Below, one piece after another: positions 25,051 to 37,984 of a stretch of 64,000 bases of DNA. The notes under the pieces were generated by a model. It saw only the letters and a program-made list of their open reading frames with translations. It had not been told where the DNA came from and did not search any database. Both the position numbers and the translations under genes were made by a program. Positions within the stretch are counted from its first letter, which is position 1. Each line of letters begins with the position of its first letter. This DNA is from Sphagnum compactum. Taxonomy: Eukaryota > Bryophyta > Sphagnopsida > Sphagnales. The stretch lies in assembly GCA_965153455.1 (NCBI GenBank), contig OZ234499.1:8986271-9050270 (forward strand), in the 5' to 3' direction.

Positions 25051-25237
25051 AGCACACCGTGGCTGCAGTTAGCCACCCATCTCCCCACGGCCTTCCTTGC
25101 TCTCCTCCCGTCCCCGTCCCGTCCTGCATCCATGTCCTCCGATCGATCGCGGTACCTAAAGATCGTTCTACGGAGTGCGCTTTCACATTTTTCTTCCCCC
25201 TTTCCATGGACGTTTTTTCATTCATCTTCTTGGAGAA

Positions 25238-25970
25238 TCGACGCAGAACCAGACGATGTCATCATAAGGAGGGGTGGATTCCTACAAGTGGTGAGGTGAC
25301 TGTCTGTTTCTTCGATCTGTAGGGTGGATTTAGTTATTCGCTCGTCTGCACAGGTGAATCGTGCCGGGAGGCAGAAGCAAGAAAGGTGAGAGTCTCTTTT
25401 CTGTATGAACAGATTTTCGGTCTTCTTGATTTGATTTCTTTCCGTCTAGAGTTGATGTGAAAAAGTTGACGACGAATTGATGCAGAACGAGACGATGTCA
25501 TGATAAGGAGTGGCGGATACCTGCAAGTGGTGAGGTGACTATCTGTTTCTTCGATCTGCAGATCGGATTTTGTTATTCGCTCGTCTGGACAGGTGAATCA
25601 GGCCGGCAAGCAGAAGCAAAAAAGGTGAGAGTCTCTTAATGTATGTAAGCTTTCCGTTCTTCTTGATTTGATATTGTTCTGGGTGGAGGTGATGGGAAAA
25701 AGGTGAACATGAACCTTTGCAGAATTGATGCAGATACCAGACGGTCGAATCATAAGGAGTGGTGGATCCCTGCAGGTGGTAAGGTGACTATCGGTTTCTT
25801 CGATCTGAGAGTATATTTTATTGTTCGATCGTCTGCACGGGTGGATCGGGCCGGGAGGTACAGAAGCAAGAAAGGTGGGAGTCTCTTTTTGTATGTACAG
25901 CTTTCAGTTCTTCTTGATTTGATATTTTTCTGCATAGAGTTGATGTGAAAAAGGTGACGAGGAACTTTTG
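25238..25970 (+). repeat. Three tandem copies of a ~240-bp leader unit upstream of MPP beta
   Basis: Units start near 25238, 25475 and 25722. Shared words in order: GATGCAGA, ATAAGGAG, GGTGGAT, TGCAAGTGGTGAGGTGACT, TTCTTCGATCTG, TTATTCGCTCGTCTG, CAGAAGCAAGAAAGGTGAGA, GTCTCTT, TTCTTCTTGATTTGAT, GTTGATGTGAAAAA. ATAAGGA occurs at 25264, 25503 and 25752 (spacing 239 and 249), and the AAAGGTGAG-type donor-like site at 25386, 25625 and 25875. The array sits just before the MPP beta start codon, so it may hold alternative first non-coding exons; the untranslated exons cannot be proven here. Confidence 0.85.
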
Positions 25971-26147
25971 CGGCAATTTCTGTTTTGAGAGACATGATAT
26001 TAAAACGCACAACTGTGCTTGTGTTGAAACTGTAAGTTTTCAATCGTCCTTACTAATGTCTTTCAAATGATTCTCCATTTGCGACAAGATTAATCGAGGA
26101 GATGCTTGAGATATTGATCCACTAAAAATGGTACACGTTTTGGCAGG

Positions 26148-29100
26148 ATGGTAGTGCGTAGTATTCTGCGAAGGGCAAGATATGCATGGCAAAGAGTAGC
26201 AACAGTAACTGCGGTCAGGCATGGCCATGCCCTGGCCGTGCCTGACGAGAGATTCCAGCGCTACAACTCGCCTGTACCTAGCAGAATCGATCACACACCC
26301 ATCCTTAGCACACCAGAATTGAAACTGACAACACTGCCTAACGGTTTGCGCGTGGCGACAGAGTCCAATCTTTCAGCAGATTCCGCCACAGTTGGTGTGT
26401 GGATTGATGCTGGAAGTCGCTTTGAAGCTGATGCGACAAATGGTACTGCACACTTCCTTGAGCATATGATTTTCAAAGGAACCAAAAGACGCAGTCTTCG
26501 GCAACTGGAAGAAGAAATCGAGAACATGGGAGCACATCTTAACGCCTACACCTCACGAGAGCAGACGACATACTATGCCAAAGTGCTCAAGAAGGACGTT
26601 TCAGCTGCTGTCAATATTTTAGCAGATATATTGCAGAACTCGTCATTTGATGAAGACCGCATAAGTCGTGAACGTAATGTTATTCTGAGGGAAATGGAAG
26701 AGGTACAGTGTACCGTTTCCACCTAACTTATTATTTTCAGATCAGCCAAGTTGATCTTCATGATTGATGGCCAAGTACAAAAGCTCTTAGGTAATATGCA
26801 AGTACTAGAATTAGGAAAAGCTATGCACAAAAGCCTCAAAAAGTTGTTGCATATGGTTGTGTAATGTATTTAGCCAAAGCTAGATACATGTTTTTCTGGC
26901 ATGTGCTTAGATTGGTTGTCAAGAGAATGTTGTGCACAACAAATTTGGACCAACTTCTTGATGTTCACGAAAGCTCGTTTCATAATTTTGTCTCATTTCC
27001 TCCTCTCTCCTAAAGGCTGTAATATGAGATCTGCAAAAGATGTAAGATTCTGTAAAGGTGGATGTGTGGGTTTTCTATTGCAGAGTTTGTAGGGTAGAGA
27101 TTCATGAGGAATTGTATTGGGGGCTTAGAGGTTGACTCCAGAGTGGAGAGCAAAGTGTTGCAGGTAGAAGGACAGGTGGAGGAGGTGATGTTTGATCATT
27201 TGCATGCCACTGCATTCCAATACAGCCCTCTGTCCCGCACAATTCTAGGGCCTGCTGAGAATATTCACACCATAACTCAAGCTGATTTGAAGAGCTACAT
27301 CAGTACACACTACACAGGACCTCGAATGGTAAGTTGCTTTTGCCAATCATGGTATCATTTAGCAGTAATTGTGGTTGAATCTCTGCTTCTGAACAAAGAA
27401 AAATCAGAAGCACACAAAACAGCATAATTGCTGCTATATGATATAGTAGGAGTGGATAAGTATCTGGTCAGCAGATAACAAGTGAACTGAAACCCTTGGT
27501 TTATATTATCAAAATAAGGTCAATTGCTTCTGAATTTGTATGGCTGCTGGCATCTGGCAAGTCTTGCAGGTTCTGGCTGCAGCTGGAGCTGTGCGACATG
27601 ATGAACTCGTGAGGACAGCGCAGGAGTCCTTCAAGAATCTTTCAACAAACCCCATCACTGCAGGCGAACTTGTGGAGAAGGAGCCAGCTTTTTTCACAGG
27701 ATCAGAGGTCAGTAGTAGGGTCACGCTTCCTTCTTGTGATGTGTCAAGCTAGATTATGTACTCAAACAATGTGTAAACTATGTTGGCTGGTTTATTTCAA
27801 TATCCCAGTGCCATGTTGCTTCACAGTGTTACCAGAAGTTAGAAATCATACAGTGATCTTTTTTTCTTGTTTCTGAACTTCAGGTTCGTTTTCGTGATGA
27901 TGATGTACCACTGGCCTACTTTGCAGTAGCTGTAAAAGGTGCAGCATGGACAGATCCAGATTCTATTGCGCTGATGGTCATGCAGACAATGTTGGGGGCA
28001 TGGAGCAAGAATGCAGGGGCTGGCAAGCATATGGGGTAGTACCATGCAACTAAATGTTGTGGGTTGACAACAGAATAGTTTCTAATGTGATCATGGTCAG
28101 AAGCTTAGACATCAACACGGATGTCAACCTTTAGGGTGTAATGTTCTTGTAGTGAGACCATTTGACATTGCTAAACTAACTCTGGGTGCTAAGTTGTGCA
28201 GGTCAGAGTTGGCTCAGAAAATTGGAGCTAATGACCTGGCAGAGAGTGTGATGGCATTCAATACAAACTACAGTGATGCTGGACTTTTTGGTGTGTATGC
28301 AGTTGCTAAGGTGTGTTGTTTGCACTGGGAGTTATGTAAGCAGTTTCAAGTAGAGTGACTTGACTTACACTCAATAAAAGTATACTACATGTCATGTGAT
28401 ACAAAAAAGGAGGGAATGGATCTTTGGGGTCTTGAGAATGTTATCTAGCCTTTGGCTGTTGCACCCAATTAGAAGGGGTTACAGGAGCCATGATGTTGCA
28501 ATGCTTTTGCAGCCGGACCATTTGGATGATCTTGCCTATGTCATCATGCATGAGATGGCAAGAATGATCTACAGAGTGGATTCAGATGATGTGGGCCGTG
28601 CATGTAATCAGGTGCAAATTTCTGCAGGAGTTCTTTCTTGTCAATCTGAAGATCTTTAGTTCACAATTAGAGGTTTCTCCATGTACCCTTGCACTGGAAT
28701 GTGTAGAATTGCAAGGGATGTAGCGGTAGGTCACAAGTGCCAGGCAGTTCAAGTTCTGGGTCTCTAGAGGCCATATTTACCACATTGTAACTAGTCATGG
28801 GTAGAATAAGACCTCCCATTGACAAAGCAACCCAGGTGGAGGTGATAGTGGGAGTTTTCATTCTAAAATGTTTGTGCCATCCCATGTTCTAGGAGGAGCT
28901 GAAGTATATGAACACATACTCCTGGATGGTGTTGTTTCTAACAACTTGCAATTGCTGTTGCAGTTGAAGTCATGTTTGCTTCTTCACCTGGATGGCACTA
29001 GTCCTATTGCTGAGGACATCGGTAGGCAGGTACATGTTCATCTGAAGAAAATTGTTGATCAACAGAACTAGTAGCTCTGCAAATTTGAGTGCTATCTGCT

Positions 29101-30013
29101 AGCACATCAGCTTGATGTTTTGATGTATTTCATACTAGTTCCATTTTCATCTCATTAATTAAGACATAATTATTAGTACATATGGCTGCAGAAAGGTCTT
29201 AATCAAGCATCAAGCCTTTTGCAAGCTGACTTCCTCCTTGGGGAGAAGCCCCTATGTATCTCTATTGATGGGCTACTTGTCTCATTCTTGTCATGTGTCA
29301 TGGATTGGATTAGTAGCTAGAGCCATGTTAGAAGTTGCTTCACTATTGCAGTCACCATTCAATTGTCTTTGCACTGGGCAAATATTTTGTTGGGGCCTTT
29401 TGATAGGCAGATGAATATCCTGAGTATTGAACAGAAAAGCTGATGATAAAGTTTGCCCTAGAGTTCTTCTGATAAATTGAGGCACTGGATGAAGAGTTAC
29501 AAAATCATCTATGTCTCTAACTGCATTACTATGTCAACTGTTGATTCTGTTGTGTGAACCTAGCACCCAAGATTGATCAGTAACAACAACCTTTGATTTT
29601 CTTCAGATTCTAACTTATGGGAGACGCATACCTCTAGCAGAGCTATTTGCACGCATTGATGCAGTGGATGTGGATACTGTAAAACGTGTTGCTACTCGCT
29701 TCATCTTTGATAAGGTTATATTGATTGTGTGCTCATGTATTTGGGAAGATAATGGAGGTGTCAAGGTGTGCAAAGAATGTTCAATGTATCTATTTACTCT
29801 CATCTCATATTTTTTGATTGATCACTGATTTTCAGGTTTAATACCTACCACATGACCTACTGAACCTTTGGGAACCTTGAATCAGCTAACTGGTTGTATT
29901 GTTTGTGTGATGTTTTCACTGTTCAGGAGGTTGCAATCACAGCTATTGGCCCAATCCAATTTCTTCCTGACTATAATTGGTTTCGTCGTCGTACTTACTG
30001 GAACCGCTACTAA
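26148..30013 (+). CDS. MPPB: Mitochondrial processing peptidase beta subunit
   Basis: Nine exons: 26148-26702, 27164-27328, 27570-27707, 27884-28035, 28202-28310, 28513-28611, 28964-29029, 29607-29714, 29927-30013, all GT-AG, giving 492 aa. This is an M16 metallopeptidase that cleaves presequences from imported mitochondrial proteins; in plants it is also the core subunit of the cytochrome bc1 complex (family knowledge). The inverted zinc motif HFLEH is at 102-106, with the third ligand Glu182, 76 residues after the second His, as in active beta subunits. The N-terminus ([14 protein letters not shown]) is Arg-rich and acid-poor, like a mitochondrial targeting peptide. Conserved passages include [17 protein letters not shown], and the protein ends [10 protein letters not shown] as in plant MPP beta. 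Exons 4 and 5 split a Gly codon; the other joins are phase 0. Length is slightly under the usual 520-530 aa because the N-terminus is short. The ATG at 26148 follows an AG at 26147, so an upstream non-coding exon is possible. Confidence 0.96.
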
Positions 30014-31560
30014 ACCACAATGTAAAAAAGGTTGCGACAAAGGCCCACTCTTTGCCTGTATGCCACATACATGTAATATCTCTTGGATTTCACTTTTTTT
30101 TTTTGGAGGTGTTAACCATGTTGATAGGTCAACCAACAACTTGAAATGCGCAAGTGGTTTTGTTGGGCTTTTTACAAGTTAAAAAGCAATGGATGGATGA
30201 TTCCCAAGTTCATTCTATTCAGCATTTTATGTTCATGTTTGTATATATATTATATATGTTCTTTTCTCACTCCAAATTATTGTCACCCAATGCTTCTTTC
30301 TTGACAAAAGGTATGTTCATGCTTTCTTTGTCAAACATCGTTGAGGTTTTCAGCTGGCATTTTAATCGAAGAGAAGCATATGGTGTTTCATTTTTGGATT
30401 GATTTGAACCCATTGTTATTCTGTGGTTCTGTCAAAAGAAGGTTATCTCTGTTGGTGTGCATATACATGTATATTTTCGTGGCACTTTCTTTCAAATTAC
30501 CTGTGGCCTTTTGACACAAGGCGACAACAACACAAAATATTTTGTGATTAATTGAAATTGTTGCAAGGTCTTGAGTTAAGATTATATGAAGCTAGGGTGA
30601 ATCATACATATGACACACATTGGTAATTGCCACATGCCTACACTTTTGGGGACTTTTTATGAGTTTTCTTGTTTTACACATGTTAATTCTTTAAAACTTT
30701 TTTCATTTGTTACATGTCATTATGTAAGTTGCTGATTTTTATGGTAATATACAAATGACACATGAGTATACAAAAGGTGAAATATTTTGTTGATTGTTGA
30801 CTTCATCCACATTTGCAACTAATGTTTTATGCAACTTGTTTAACGCAACAATACACTATAAGACATACATCATACTTGCAATACAAAACATTTAGCCCAA
30901 ATGTACAATACTAGGTCTTAAAGTACATTGAATTATTATATAACTATACCCACTATACACATTGAATACAACACAATGAACTTTCTATACTTAAACTATT
31001 TGGAATTGTAATATTTAAATATTTACTATCCAACACTACAATTATACATAATGAACTTTGCATATTTCAAAGTTTTGGGATGTAATATTGAAGTACTATA
31101 TGTATTATCTAGATTTACACTTTGTACAACATGTTAAACTTCATATATTTGACTATCCGGAATAGTACATTATTGAAGTAATATACCTATCACCCCCTAT
31201 ACACTACATACAACATGCATTCATATATTGCAAGTATGTGGACATGTAAAAGAAAATATTAAACCTTAGTATGAATTACTTCATTCAACCCCCATTACAA
31301 CAACAATCACTTGCACTACAAGTATAGAATGTATATATGCATAATCCATAAACTAAAAGCACAAGCATGACGACAAACATTACAAATTATACAAAGTTAT
31401 AAAAAGGGTCAGATCTAATATTCAAAGACAATTACCTTAAGCATGACTACGCAATACATTCAATAATGTTATGTTTGTACATTCAAATCCAAAGATTATT
31501 CCCATAACTTAGCAAGAAACAAACATTTATACATGAAAAGTGTAAACTCCAAGGAAAAAG
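30014..31560. other. Spacer with degenerate AT-rich repeats
   Basis: No gene supported. Between about 30950 and 31200 three loosely similar segments of 75-90 bp follow each other (each with ATGAACTTT or an equivalent, then TTTGG and GTAATATT, then AAGTA-TAT), a degenerate tandem array. The remainder is AT-rich without recognised features. Confidence 0.4.
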
Positions 31561-31578
31561 TGTAATGAACAAGATGCG

Positions 31579-34060
31579 TTACCAATGGTACCTAGTGTAT
31601 TGACTACACAATAACTTTTCTTTGGGCAATTGCCATCCTTTGAGCAACTCACAATCCATGTCAACTACCTTTACTTCCAACTCAACAATTAGTGATGCAA
31701 ACCCAAAACTTTTCAGCCATTCTAAATGAACACTTGCACAATTTTCCTCCCTATAACTATTAGCAACGTTGAAACAAATGGTCACACACCAAGGGTGGTA
31801 TAAATGCCGACAATTACACAAAATGACATCACCCAATGGATATGGGCCATTACATACTACACACATCATCACCTTGACATCATTTTATTTTTTGTGTCCC
31901 CAAGCTCTTCATAACACATAGGGTGGGGATGAGTAGAGAGGCCCTCATCCCCCTTTTTGAGATGCAATAGTTGTCTTATTAAGGCTTGAAATTGGATTTG
32001 CAAAAACCCTGACCTCCTCTTTGCTAACTTCAAACACCTTTGTTTTTCTCTTGTTGAATCAGCAAACCAACCATTTTTTTATAAAATTCAAACATCACTA
32101 ATTATAGGCCAGATTTTCCATCATCCATCTCACCCAATTTCTATAAATCTTGTAATTTCTTCTCCTCTTCTTCCTTCATGGAGGTCAATGATTCATGAAC
32201 AACATTGATGTGTTCCATCTTGATACATAAACATTCCTTGTCCTTGTTCTTGTTGTCTAGTTTTAATTTTGCAACCTCCAACTCATTTGCAACAACATGT
32301 ACCAACTCAACAACTCCATTTGTTTTTCTATCCAAGGGATGATCTCCCCAACCTTGCCAAAACTAACAGGCGTTGGTTCATCTTTTACTTTGATGCCCTT
32401 CTCCACCTTCACAATGTCATGTACTTTGAGTTCCCTATTAACTTCCACAACATCCATGCCCAATATTGATGCCTTCTTTGCAATCAAAATATCCAACTTT
32501 GATTGTCAATTCACCTATTGATTTGTGTTAGTTTCATGGCCAAATTGGCCCAACTAACTGGTATTTTCTTCACCACTTCTGCCATAATCCCCTTTGCAAA
32601 TTCCTTCCCTAGTACCTTAGAGTTTGGGACAATAGATTTTCCATACACAATAAGATATAGCTCCTTAATCCTATAGAACACCTTGTCATCATGGACATCT
32701 ACAAAAGAATACCCACTTCTTCCTCTAGCATGGCCAAACATTTAAATCATTTTGTTTCCAAAACATCCTTGCCAATTTTCAACCTATGGGGGTTAGTGCC
32801 TTCATGCGGCAAGTTGTGCAAATCCTTAAAATCATTGAAAGGACAAGCATTAAAGGAAGGATTATTTGACAACTCATTGATAGTACAATCGATGTCTTCA
32901 ATTGATTTAGTATTTTTCTCTAGACTATTGATTATCTCTACTTCATCTCACTTAATATAGTCTCCTTATTAGATAATGTAGATTTCATCAATTTTGGTAG
33001 CTTCCTCATGGTGTTACTATATGTTCCAACAACCCAACGCAACAATCAAAATTACATGTACTACACATAGATCTCAACAAGTGGGTCCAAGGTTCAAGAT
33101 TTTTTTTGAAAATAGTAATGCCAATTCTTTCAGCCCTAAACATTGGCACCTAAGTTACATCCATAAGTACCCTTCATAGTAATTTAAAAAGTTTCAAAAC
33201 TAAAATACCCATCACTCTAAGTGTGAACTCTAGAACTAAATTATGGCACTAAGATTGTTTGTTATGGCAATACCCATGACTAAAGTGTCAAGGCACACAT
33301 ACTTTCAACAATACTTGCTACATCTTTTAGGCATTTCTTTTTAAGTAGTAATCAACTACACATGAAACCATGGCCATAGGCTTTGAAAGGAATTTCATAA
33401 AAACACCATGTGCTAATGAAATTTTATTCCTAAAATATATATAGTCGAACCCAACAGAAAAGCTAACAAAACATATCCAAAAATGGAGATATCTATCTTG
33501 TCTCAATGATAAAATACAAACTTAGTTGATGGAATTTCAACTTTGATAATTGTAAAAGTGGAAGGGGGTCGGCAATCCCCTAGAACTCAAATCACAAAGG
33601 TTGATGTAGATGGCTTGGATGTGGATGTCTTTTGCTCACTCTCCACAACGTGGGATAACTTATGGTTTTTTCCTCGACTATGATCAAATGTAGGGGATAT
33701 TGATGGTAATTTATTACCCCCAATTTTGATGACTTTAGTCGACTTCCAAGATTGTTTTGATCTAGACCACTTTAGTGTAGGAGACCTTAAAGAATGAACA
33801 ATCTCTAAATTTGTTAGTTGTTTAACAATGTAAGCATGCATGGCACCATTCACTTCTAAATGAGCTTAGGTATTTGAAATTACATTATAGTTGGGATCTT
33901 CACTTTGGGGGCTTTCTAGTGGCATAAAAAAACCATCATCTTTCTTTGAATCAACCTCTCCCTCCCAAGCCAACTTTTCATCAATGGCATATTTTGCCCT
34001 ACTCAAGGTCTCCCATATGGAATTGGTAACACACTTGGAAGAACTTGACCTAAGCACACT
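31579..34060 (-). pseudogene. Broken coiled-coil plus Cys/His-finger protein (copy 1)
   Basis: Minus-strand open pieces lie in order from high to low coordinates: 34057-33866 (Ser-rich start), 33853-33587 (basic, Ser/Thr-rich), 32741-32511 (RGRSGYSFVDVHDDKVFYRI, globular), 32496-32263, 32335-32141 (charged coiled coil with EEEEKK), and 31872-31579. The last ends in a Cys/His finger: CVVCNGPYPLGDVILCNCRH, then LYHPWC, then EWLKSFGF. Pattern: C-x2-C, C-x-C, YHPxC, then a Cys pair and EWL-x2-GF. Pieces are separated by stops and frame changes, so this is a pseudogene or a gene with unseen introns. The same finger recurs on the plus strand at 36580-36760. I do not recognise the family; the finger is RING/PHD-like in spacing but not standard. 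Confidence 0.45.
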
Positions 34061-35160
34061 AGCCCTTCATTGATCAACTAACACCATCTTAAACCCTAAA
34101 TTGTCATATTAAAATGCATGAACCAACCATGATTGAACATAAAACCCATAAAATAGATAACACTTAAATGCATAAGAAAATATTATGGTTTATGGGTGTA
34201 CTTATTCCATGAAACTTGCAAAGAAATAAATATGTTGGAGTAGCTACAAAATTTAATTTTCCATGATCTTTTCAGTAGGAATGTATTCCTTGGAATTAAT
34301 TGCTTGAAATCTTTTTCATTTCACCCTTGATGTGGCCAACTAAACATTCATCTCCCTGTAATGCATTTAATTCAAATGTGCAAATTAGCTTACAATCAAA
34401 AGCTTAGGCATACTAGCAAGAATGAAGGCATGTCCTAGATAAGGGAACAATTCAAATAATGTTGCTTCTTGAAATTAAGTATGTAGCAACAAGGAATGTT
34501 TAAAAGAAGGGGAATTGTATTTTGAGGATGGTTTTCAAAGATTTGCCAATGGATACGTAGTAGCACCACAATGTTGTAGGAGATCAAATTGTGATAGAGT
34601 TTGGGGGAGGTACATATATAGTAGTTAAAAAGAGTTAGCCCTTCTTTGAGGATCTATTGCAAGTGGCGAATTCTTCATGGTTTTTGTGTGTACCATTTAT
34701 ACTTATCCATGCCAACCTTTGTGTTGAATTGAAGCTCGCCAATTACACATCCACAACTTGCTGAACCTCAATCTACACTATCACAAAAAACAGTGAATTA
34801 TATAAGTCTAAAATTCTTATGATACAAATGGAACATGGAGATCTTGAGGCCAGAACTTTTACAACCAGTCCAGGTCCAAGCATGATATTTTGTACACACT
34901 TGTTACCGTGCTTATTTTTGAATAGTAGATGAAAGTAGATTTTAGCGTTATATCTAGACATGGAAATTTTGAATTCCCATATATTGAATTTCCCTATCAT
35001 TGATAGGTAGCAAGAACCCTATTCGACCTTAAGTTGAACGCAAGAATGCAAGTTTGTCATCTCTTTCATTGCAACAACGGATTAGCTACCTTGTTGAAGT
35101 TTTAACAATGTTTGGAGATGGTGACTAGAACCTAAAGTTCTTTGTTTAATGTGTCGTCAT
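34060..35160. other. Spacer
   Basis: No gene recognised. CACTATCACAAAAAACAGTG at 34776 resembles the start of a CACTA terminal repeat (compare 39315), but no partner end was found. Confidence 0.35.
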
Positions 35161-35162
35161 CA

Positions 35163-36878
35163 ATGATGGCGGGATCTTCTAAAGCTTTGAACGATGGCAG
35201 GATTTCTAATAAGTAGCAATTTTATGAATCAAGATGGTAAGTTTTTTTCTGGCAATGTTATTGGGTTTAGGGGCTTACAAAGTTTTGTTGTAGTGAATGA
35301 GAGCTTGAACATGAGTTATTTGTTTTTGACAAACAAAGCTTGTTATTGCTATTGCAAAGATAAAGCTTGACATTACTTGTAAGTGTTTTGTAGAAGGTTT
35401 TTCATTCCAAGCTAGTAGCCTCATATGGCACCCAAACCTCACCAAGGTGTTCCTAGATTACTAATTGTCAAATCAGAAGACCATGTGTTTAGGAGACAAA
35501 AAAAGAAAATGCAAAGGATTAACCATGTTTTTGGGTGGAGCAAGACTTTGGAGAGAAACTTTTTTTAAAGCTTCCAAATTAGACGCTTGTTATGATATAA
35601 CATCCGAGATTGTCTCAAAAGATGATCTTGTGATTTATTTTGGGAAGAGATCATCCCTTAATGGGTGGAAGGTCAAAACATGTGATTTGTTGAATGCAAA
35701 GGATTATTTGGCTATATTGACATTATATGAGACAATTTATGTTCATCCACCTTCTAATGGTGAATACTCTTGCATATTTTTTGAAGGGCTAGTTGGTAGA
35801 GAAGAAAGGACATAACATTAACTGGGTTTTGTATGCTTTTGACAGTAATCAAGAGCAAGTGAAAAAGGCCAAAAGGCCACCGTTTGCATCTCCCAAAGGC
35901 ACTAGTTGGGGAACATTTTCTTCATGTCAAGGTGATGAAGATTGTGTTATTCTTGACAATTCACCAAAGGGGAAGGTTTTTCAACCAAAGGTGTTAACAT
36001 CAATTAGGAAGCTTCTTGAAGGTGCTGAGAAGGAGAATGAAGACATCCTTCTTCAAAAAGAAAACTTGGAAAAGGTGAAATCAAATTTACAGGTCTTTGC
36101 CTTATCTTTAGAGGGAGGAATGCTAGATAGGAAGAAGTCCTTGCAAGGGGTAGGATTTTTTTCTTGAATTGCTAGTAGAAAAAGAAAAAAAACTACGAGA
36201 GGAACAATCTACTTGTGAGAATAAATGTCAAGGTTGTCCAAATCTTGAAAAGTTGGACAAAAAAAAATTCACAATTACCACATTAGCTGCAACTTTGAAG
36301 GATGTTGAGGTGGATTTGCAATTTCATGAATTACTAGTGAAAAGGGAACTAAACATGATTAAAGATGAGGAAGTTGAGCATAAAGATGTTCATGAGAGGT
36401 TGCACTCTATTTCTAAGGATCTTGATGTTTTGGATTTGAAATGTGGTCGCACCAAGCAATGGGCTCAAAGCCTAGGGCGCCAAGTCCAACTTATGTGTAG
36501 AGGTTCAAGAGCATATGTTATACCACTACCTATAGAAAATCTAGTAGCCTTGGCTACTAATACAACTAGAGTGTTCTTTGTTAATCCTTGCCCAATATGT
36601 GGGTTGTCTTCTCTTGCAACAATATTATGTTGACCTCATGTGGATGTACTTATCACCCATTTTGTATATGTGTATATTTGGCAAGTAAAACAACAAAGTG
36701 TGCAACACTAAGGTGCGGGCAAACCTTCACACAAGAGTGGCTCACCAATTGGGGTTTTAACCAAATCACTGTGTTGTTGAATAGCTCGAGGATTGAATGG
36801 GTTGATAAATCTCTTACAAGTACAGTGGCAAGCTTTGTTGAAGCCTTACCTCTTATGTCCAACTGTCAGATTACTTGA
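35163..36878 (+). pseudogene. Broken coiled-coil plus Cys/His-finger protein (copy 2)
   Basis: Plus-strand open pieces 35465-35815, 35793-36167, 36169-36633 and 36588-36878 follow each other with small frame changes and read as one long protein. An upstream piece (MAGSSKALNDGRISNK, near 35166) may be its start. Order of parts: globular segment (LVIYFGKRSSLNGWKVKTCD), Lys/Pro/Ser-rich linker, charged coiled coil (LLEGAEKENEDILLQKENLE), second coiled coil, then a finger with CPICGLSS...SCGCTYHPFC, CATLRC and EWLTNWGFN. The finger matches copy 1 on the opposite strand (31579-31872) in its Cys/His pattern and EWL-x2-GF tail. Stops and frameshifts suggest a decayed copy. Function unknown. Confidence 0.5.
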
Positions 36879-36916
36879 ACATAAAAAGTAAATAAGATTA
36901 CTTAGGGTTTAAGGTT

Positions 36917-37320
36917 GTTTACTTTCAAGCCTTAGAACTTGTCATTTGTTGTCATATACTTAGTGTTTGTGTGTACTTGTTAAGTGTTTTACATTACTTG
37001 TTGCCCTACCCTTTGAATGGTAAGTACTTGTTCAAATTGTCCAAGTGACTAACCTACTTGAACTTCTTTTGCTACTTGTGATTGAATTTATGCAATAAGT
37101 CAAAATAGATTAGAGTACTTGAGCACAACTGTTTACTTTGAAGCCCTAGAATTTCTCATTTGTTGCCAAGTACTCAGTACTTTTGCATATTTGTTAAGAG
37201 TTTCACATTACTTGTTGACTTGCCCCTTGCATGCTAAGTATTTGTTTAAAATGTCTAAATGGTTAACCTACTTGAATTGCCTTGCTACTTGCGATACATA
37301 TTATGCAATAGATCAGAAAG
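36917..37320 (+). repeat. Tandem duplication, period 214 bp
   Basis: Two copies start with GTTTACTTT at 36917 and 37131. Both contain CATTTGTTG, TTACATTACTTGTTG or TCACATTACTTGTTG, CTACTTGAA and TTGCTACTTG in the same order. It lies just downstream of the coiled-coil copy 2. Confidence 0.8.
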
Positions 37321-37607
37321 TAGATCATGTGTATTGTATCATATTTGTTTGCTTGTAACTCAAATGAGTTTTACTTGTAGCTCCATACTTTGTACTTGTG
37401 CATATTTGCTAGATAGAATTTAAATTAACATAGGTATTATGAAAAAAAATGCATCTTAGAACATATGCAAGCATATCAAATTAGGATAGTCTATGTTTGG
37501 GTATTAAGAATTACAATTTTGAAAGCTACTTGGAGTGATTAAACAAATGTTATATGGAATGACAATTAGCTAGTCTAGGCTTTAACGTTATTCCTTGATT
37601 TTTTTAC

Positions 37608-37893
37608 TACAGCAGCAGCAACAGCAGAGCTTGATGATGTCATGGACTTTGATGACATTGTCCATATGGATGTCCCAAACACGTTGGATTCAATGGGTAT
37701 AGGGGAGGACCTCCAAGTTGATCTTCATGACAATGACTTTGTCATTCTAGAAGAATCACGAGCTATAGTTGAAGTTATAGCACTTGACATTCAAGATAAT
37801 CCAATTGTGGGGAATGACTTCAAAACAATTGGCCCCATGCTATCCACAGCTAGAAGTGGAGTACAAAGTGGCCTCCCCATAATTGGCACATAA
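37608..37893 (+). other. Acidic open frame of unknown nature
   Basis: After a pyrimidine-rich tract ending ACTACAG, the frame runs AAATAELDDVMDFDDIVHMD and on to a stop after GLPIIGT. It is rich in Asp and Glu and looks like an exon (acceptor-like start, stop at the end), but has no recognisable domain. It may belong to the same element as the coiled-coil copy 2 or be a chance frame. Confidence 0.25.
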
Positions 37894-37984
37894 CTATCTA
37901 CACTTGAAAACGAAATACAGGAGGTGCCTCACCGAGTGTCGATAGGGGCAATAAAAGATTGTCACGGACACCACCATCGCCCAT

